Positions 62,795 to 64,000 of a stretch of 64,000 nt of DNA are shown here, piece after piece (within the stretch, counting starts at the first letter, position 1; every line of letters starts with the position of its first letter). A model generated the notes under the pieces. It saw only the letters and a list, made by a program, of their open reading frames with translations. It made no database searches and was not told the DNA's origin. This DNA is from Rhodococcus marinonascens NBRC 14363. GTDB taxonomy: Bacteria; Actinomycetota; Actinomycetes; Mycobacteriales; Mycobacteriaceae. The translations under genes were made by a program, and so were the position numbers. The DNA is taken from assembly GCF_001894885.1 (NCBI RefSeq), contig NZ_BCXB01000022.1, positions 29,504-93,503 of the forward strand. The letters run 5' to 3'.

Positions 62795-62831
62795 GGAATC
62801 ACCGATCCGCAGCGTTGTCGTGGAATCACCG
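62786..62831. repeat. 19-bp direct repeat over a start codon
   Basis: 62786-62804 and 62813-62831 are 18/19 identical, offset 27 bp. The first contains the acyl-CoA dehydrogenase ATG; the second differs at the middle base of that codon. Confidence 0.85.
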
Positions 62832-62999
62832 TCGAATGGTAGCCGTCACGAGATAGTTGTCGTAATTTGTGATCCGTATTCCACGAAACCTATGCTCTGC
62901 CCCGTTCGCCCGTGAAGCTCGCAACGCCGCGGTCTGCCCCGAGCTAGGCGTATCACGTTGGTGTGCAAAGGTCCTGGACGTCAGTCGGGCGAAGGAGGG

Positions 63000-63662
63000 T
63001 CAGTCGGCCGTCGCGGCGTGGTTTCGTCGCTCGACGGTTGCTTGATCGGTGTTCCGTGCCGTCGGGTAGCCGACTCCGGGAATGAACCGCCCGACGGTGC
63101 CGCTGTAGTCGCGGTAGTCGTCGCCGTGAACGAGGAGTAGATATGGCTCCTCGACAACCCTGACCTGCAGTTCGATTGTTGTCAGCATCAGGACGAACCC
63201 GGCGATCGCGAGGATGTTCGGCGTCATCAGAGCGATACCCCCGGCGAAAACGAGCATGGCGGTGAAGATTGGGTTGCGGACCATGGAGAATGCGCCATGT
63301 CGGACCAATGTTGTCGTCTCACTGGCATCGACTCCGATGCGCCAGGATTCGCCCATGCCGTTTTGTGAATACACAGTGGCCGCAATGCCGAAGAGAGCGA
63401 GCGCGACCCCGAGCGCCTGAATCCACCATGTGTGAAGAGAGCCGAGCGGCGACACCATCCGGGTCAGCTGCAGCAGCGCCGCGGCGATACCGGCGACAAT
63501 CGCGATGATGAATCCTGCGCCAGCCATCCATTCCAGCGACCCGAGCCGGCCGCTGATGCCGCGGAACCCGGTGGATCCGGTGCGCCGCCATTGTCGCCAG
63601 CTGCGCCACCCGAATCCAAGCACGGCGAATACGAAATAGAGTGTGAGCGCTGCGATGACCAT
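63000..63662 (-). CDS. Isoprenylcysteine carboxyl methyltransferase-like membrane protein
   Basis: A 220-residue membrane protein with five or so hydrophobic segments; start at 63660-63662 with GAGGGT site. Family C-terminal signature: LVRHGAFSMVRNPIFTAMLV and VVEEPYLLLVHGDDYRDYSG ... VGRFIPGVG, as in the PEMT/ICMT family methyltransferases. The substrate is probably a membrane lipid or quinone rather than a prenylated protein. Confidence 0.85.
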   Translation of the reverse strand: MVIAALTLYFVFAVLGFGWRSWRQWRRTGSTGFRGISGRLGSLEWMAGAGFIIAIVAGIAAALLQLTRMVSPLGSLHTWWIQALGVALALFGIAATVYSQNGMGESWRIGVDASETTTLVRHGAFSMVRNPIFTAMLVFAGGIALMTPNILAIAGFVLMLTTIELQVRVVEEPYLLLVHGDDYRDYSGTVGRFIPGVGYPTARNTDQATVERRNHAATAD

Positions 63663-63749
63663 TGGTTGACCCTCTTCTTCTCGATCGATGTCGGGGGATC
63701 GATGCGTGCGATCTGACTGGCTGATCCCGGCATCCGGAACCATATGCAC

Positions 63750-63770
63750 ATATTGCAATATATGCAATAT
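63750..63770. promoter_or_regulatory. Perfect 8-5-8 palindrome upstream of the methyltransferase gene
   Basis: Arms ATATTGCA and TGCAATAT five bases apart, in an AT-rich stretch 88 bp before the gene at 63662 on the minus strand. It looks like an ArsR- or TetR-type operator; no regulator gene is adjacent in the window. Confidence 0.65.
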
Positions 63771-63903
63771 CGAAGACATTTAGTACGGAAATCGTGAGTC
63801 CCGGGCATTCAGTGCTGGGGCTGACCGCATTCACCTCTTTGTCACTCCGGCGCTCTGAAACGGCTTATCCGCTTCAATGGTTCAGCGGTAGGTAGCGAGG
63901 AAC

Positions 63904-63923
63904 CCCGGCCGTTCAGGGTCGGG
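63904..63923 (-). other. Hairpin of an IS200/IS605-type element end
   Basis: A 7-bp stem CCCGGCC/GGTCGGG (one G-T pair) with 6-base loop, followed by AGGAATT, 10 bp beyond the tnpA stop. Such imperfect subterminal hairpins are the recognition structures of IS200/IS605 transposases and, in tnpB-bearing elements, of the guide RNA 3' end. Confidence 0.6.
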
Positions 63924-63933
63924 AGGAATTGCG

Positions 63934-64000
63934 TCAGTGTGCGGGGCGTTTCTGGGTTTCGATGTAGTCCTTGACGATCGACAGGGGCGCACCGACGGTG
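63934..64000 (-). mobile_element. IS200/IS605-family TnpA transposase, C-terminal end (partial)
   Basis: The last 22 codons read TVGAPLSIVKDYIETQKRPA H-stop, matching the conserved C-terminus of Y1 transposases (GGAPLxxVKxYIExQ). The catalytic Tyr and HUH parts are outside the window. Whether the element also carries tnpB cannot be told. Confidence 0.65.

Overview
The window is high-GC actinobacterial chromosome, most consistent with Rhodococcus or a close mycolic-acid relative. This is inferred from strong G/C third-position bias, many GTG starts, dense ATGA/GTGA-coupled genes, abundant TetR/LacI/LysR/MarR/GntR regulators and acyl-CoA dehydrogenases, two MMPL transporters, an Entner-Doudoroff operon, and gene types typical of rhodococci (mqo, homogentisate operon, Rv0183-like lipase). 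No species can be fixed from the sequence alone.

Layout. 1-9.2 kb: a truncated SMP-30/gluconolactonase gene, a LysR regulator, malate:quinone oxidoreductase, a small secreted protein, a ROK repressor divergent from zwf-edd-eda (Entner-Doudoroff), and a sugar-porter gene broken off after its first ~78 codons. 9.2-15.6 kb: a scarred island with a secreted pentapeptide-repeat protein, a small phage lysis cassette remnant (holin-like, DUF7620), a heptamer/hexamer-repeat microgene, a truncated serine recombinase, a LacI N-terminal scrap, a frameshifted and internally deleted nucleoside hydrolase, an MFS transporter and a GntR regulator without its DNA-binding domain. 15.6-21.6 kb: DHA2 exporter/MarR pair, monoacylglycerol lipase, CrtI-like oxidoreductase, initiator tRNA with a neighbouring 14-bp tandem array, LON-domain and DUF309 proteins. 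21.8-25.9 kb: a minus-strand group (TauE/SafE, DUF302, MMPL, Cys-rich small protein) marked by CsoR/CstR-type operators, containing a truncated CsoR gene and an MMPL gene whose natural start is thrown out of frame by a 7-bp duplication.

26.1-37.9 kb: MFS transporter, phosphonoacetate hydrolase with an OPA-type transporter, a large secreted NHL/beta-propeller protein, and a TetR-controlled lipid/acyl-CoA cluster (acyl-CoA dehydrogenase, SDR, second TetR, SRPBCC, APH-like kinase). 38.0-44.4 kb: a DeoR-controlled amino-sugar operon (tagatose-bisphosphate aldolase subunits, AgaS, BadF-type kinase, EamA transporter) pointing to galactosamine or N-acetylgalactosamine use. 45.1-48.3 kb: a tightly coupled alkylation-repair operon (MGMT, ECF sigma factor, second MGMT, AlkB, AlkA). 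48.3-52.5 kb: a second MMPL transporter and a PolA-like polymerase. 52.6-58.1 kb: MarR and homogentisate operon (hmgA, unknown gene, fumarylacetoacetase), enoyl-CoA hydratase, and a two-domain unknown protein. 58.1-61.6 kb: LacI divergent from glutaryl-CoA dehydrogenase and a class III CoA-transferase (glutarate/lysine catabolism). The right edge holds another acyl-CoA dehydrogenase, an isoprenylcysteine-methyltransferase-like membrane protein and the 3' end of an IS200/IS605 tnpA with its end hairpin.

The best leads are the 7-bp repeat that decides the MMPL reading frame, the CsoR-type regulon with its broken repressor, the ATGACCG start-codon ladder, the sigma/MGMT alkylation operon, and the unknown gene filling the expected isomerase slot in the homogentisate operon.
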